Part shown: in pieces, positions 5,283 to 5,920 of the stretch
Layout of the letters: every line of letters begins with the position of its first letter
Position numbering within the stretch: the stretch's first letter is position 1
From: Chloroflexota bacterium
GTDB taxonomy: Bacteria > Chloroflexota > Ktedonobacteria > Ktedonobacterales > Ktedonobacteraceae
Reading direction: 5' to 3'
Assembly: GCA_005881495.1 (NCBI GenBank)
Contig: VBHI01000105.1
Coordinates: forward strand, 1-5,920
DNA: 5,920 bases
The notes under the pieces: model-generated
What the model saw: only the letters and a program-made list of their open reading frames with translations
Databases searched by the model: none
Told to the model about the DNA's origin: nothing
Translations under genes and position numbers: made by a program

Positions 5283-5405
5283 TCAAGAGTTTCAGGTGTA
5301 TCAAGAGTTTCAGGTGTGTCAGGTGTATCAGATAAGTTTGAGTCGAGGCGGCTCACTGTTTCAAGAGTTTCAGGTGTGTCAGGTGTTTCAGGTGCGTCAG
5401 GTAGG
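5283..5405. repeat. 9-bp minisatellite (TCAGGTGTN / TCAAGAGTT) in two blocks
   Basis: Block one (5283-5336) has six 9-bp units: TCAAGAGTT, TCAGGTGTA, TCAAGAGTT, TCAGGTGTG, TCAGGTGTA, TCAGATAAG. Block two (5361-5405) has five: TCAAGAGTT, TCAGGTGTG, TCAGGTGTT, TCAGGTGCG, TCAGGTAGG. They are separated by 24 unrelated bases. Each block begins with the same TCAAGAGTT unit, and the last unit of each is degenerate. On the plus strand it would read as Ser-Gly-Val repeats, but no start with a ribosome binding site supports translation. Confidence 0.85.
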
Positions 5406-5480
5406 AGATTTCTTGCTATGCGCGAGAATTCCGAGCAAATTGCTCCATATTATTTCGGAAGGAAATCACGTTTGATGGTG

Positions 5481-5657
5481 TCAACGTCTTCTCAAGTATC
5501 TTGTAACAAGCTTCATAATGAAGAATAAGAATACCACTCCCCCTATAAAAAGCAAGAGAGCTAGAACGAAAAGCATCAAGCCTGCCCCTGCCGTTTGCGT
5601 ACTGGCTAAGAAACTGGCTAAACCGAAGAGCAGCAAGTCATTTATCGCCCGTGACAC
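5481..5657 (-). CDS. Small hydrophobic membrane protein, unknown function
   Basis: The frame encodes about 58 residues from a GTG at 5657; the same frame is open to another GTG at 5690. One very strong membrane segment ([24 protein letters not shown]) is followed by a basic tail, TRYLRRR, which predicts the C-terminus in the cytoplasm. A weaker hydrophobic stretch ([12 protein letters not shown]) precedes it, so one or two membrane passes are possible. The start overlaps the last 16 bases of the radical SAM gene in another frame, which could mean translational coupling. No clear ribosome binding site or ATG is present. The composition argues for a real protein; the missing start signal argues against. 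I do not recognise a family. Confidence 0.45.
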   Translation of the reverse strand: MSRAINDLLLFGLASFLASTQTAGAGLMLFVLALLLFIGGVVFLFFIMKLVTRYLRRR

Positions 5658-5920
5658 TGCTTGAATTTGCGTCCACTGCCACAGGGACACGGCTCATTGC
5701 GTCCCGCTTTGGCGAACGCTTTCTGTAACTGCGTTTCTTCGGCTGCCAGCACCAGCATCACCTCCGCCGGAGCGCGATTACGTCGCAACAACTCGGCCAT
5801 GATGCGCATCGGCTTATCCACATGGGTGAAGAACGCTTTGTAGCCCGCACACAGGTAATTCAGCCCCGGCTCACCATCGGGTGTCTCGATGAAGCGGTTC
5901 TTGGGACACTCGCCGTGACA
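5642..5920 (-). CDS. Anaerobic sulfatase-maturase-like radical SAM protein with SEC-C tail (5' part outside window)
   Basis: The last 92 residues of a protein whose family is usually about 370-420 long. The visible part begins [10 protein letters not shown], the C-x3-C piece of the SPASM auxiliary iron-sulfur cluster region, and continues to [11 protein letters not shown], the later cluster cysteine (C24 of this fragment), as in anSME enzymes. These enzymes use S-adenosylmethionine to oxidise a Cys or Ser of a sulfatase to formylglycine. After [18 protein letters not shown] comes a helical linker, then [20 protein letters not shown]. That is a complete SEC-C motif (C-x-C-x8-C-H at fragment residues 78-90), a small zinc-binding module also found on SecA. 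The radical SAM core and its CxxxCxxC motif lie beyond the right edge, as would any partner sulfatase. The frame is fixed by the motifs and the TAA at 5644-5642. Confidence 0.88.
   Translation of the reverse strand, partial: CHGECPKNRFIETPDGEPGLNYLCAGYKAFFTHVDKPMRIMAELLRRNRAPAEVMLVLAAEETQLQKAFAKAGRNEPCPCGSGRKFKQCHGR

Larger units (their letters stand above)
4882..5480. other. 599-bp stretch without a convincing gene, rich in repeats and dyads
   Basis: No open frame here has both a ribosome binding site and protein-like composition. A minus-strand frame at 4859-5032 (57 codons, starting MQLPRITSQEIG) is weakly protein-like but lacks a Shine-Dalgarno sequence. A plus-strand 10-codon ORF at 5044-5076 (MDPLLVCFLS) has a strong GGAGGAGG at 5034-5041. 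Its TGA overlaps a further ATG (5073-5075) that stops after five codons. Long plus-strand open frames across 5211-5528 exist only because the 9-bp minisatellite has no stop in its reading phases. The stretch also holds the 15-bp inverted repeat and the 8-bp hairpin listed separately. Confidence 0.6.

Noticed and set aside
5283..5405. CRISPR array
   Set aside because: Repeat units are 9 bp and contiguous with no spacers of 30-40 bp and no cas genes.
5211..5528. 105-codon plus-strand frame with Ser-Gly-Val repeats
   Set aside because: The frame is open because the 9-bp repeat has no stops; it lacks a ribosome binding site and overlaps the minus-strand membrane ORF at its end.
5661..5843. 60-codon plus-strand frame at the right edge
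   Set aside because: It is antisense to the SPASM/SEC-C coding region, whose cysteine motifs show the true frame.

Overview
This is a bacterial chromosomal window. Its genes are spaced on both strands and are mostly housekeeping or stress type. The best guess for the source is a member of the Chloroflexota, probably the Ktedonobacteria. That rests on the overall feel of the proteins (a MerA-like flavoprotein without a metal-binding head, a short CPA2 antiporter, a VAT1-like reductase, and an anSME with a SEC-C tail), the moderate-to-high GC content and the scattered short tandem repeats. It is an inference, not something the sequence proves.

Layout. Positions 1-888 (minus) hold the first 296 residues of a pyridine nucleotide-disulfide oxidoreductase (MerA / dihydrolipoamide dehydrogenase superfamily); its 3' end lies off the left edge. 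A 280-bp divergent intergenic region follows. It carries an 11-bp tandem duplication, a widely spaced 10-bp inverted repeat and a possible 8-codon leader ORF. Positions 1169-2377 (plus) encode a complete 402-residue CPA2-type cation:proton antiporter. About 40 bp beyond it lies the 3' part of a tRNA-Gly(UCC) gene, from anticodon arm to CCA. Its 5' half does not pair or match, as expected of the displaced end of a tRNA integration site.

Positions 2710-3726 (plus) encode a zinc-free quinone-oxidoreductase-like MDR enzyme with a good extended -10 promoter and Shine-Dalgarno sequence. Directly behind it is a decayed VOC (glyoxalase-fold) gene. Only its C-terminal half is recognisable, and an in-frame TGA sits where a Trp codon is expected. 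A short hairpin and an array of 8-bp repeats separate it from a convergent gene at 4134-4727 (minus), which encodes a 197-residue conserved protein of unknown function.

Positions 4893-5480 hold no convincing gene. They contain a perfect 15-bp inverted repeat, a second 8-bp hairpin and a 9-bp minisatellite. The right edge has the C-terminal 92 residues of an anaerobic sulfatase-maturase-like radical SAM protein (SPASM cysteines plus a terminal SEC-C motif; minus strand). A small overlapping membrane-protein ORF follows it in the same direction.

The genes do not form one obvious pathway. The antiporter, the two oxidoreductases and the lost VOC gene would fit a loose redox/electrophile-stress theme, but no shared operon supports this. 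No transposase, integrase, CRISPR array or defence system is visible. The strongest leads are the partial tRNA, the VOC pseudogene, the repeat arrays and the long inverted repeat.
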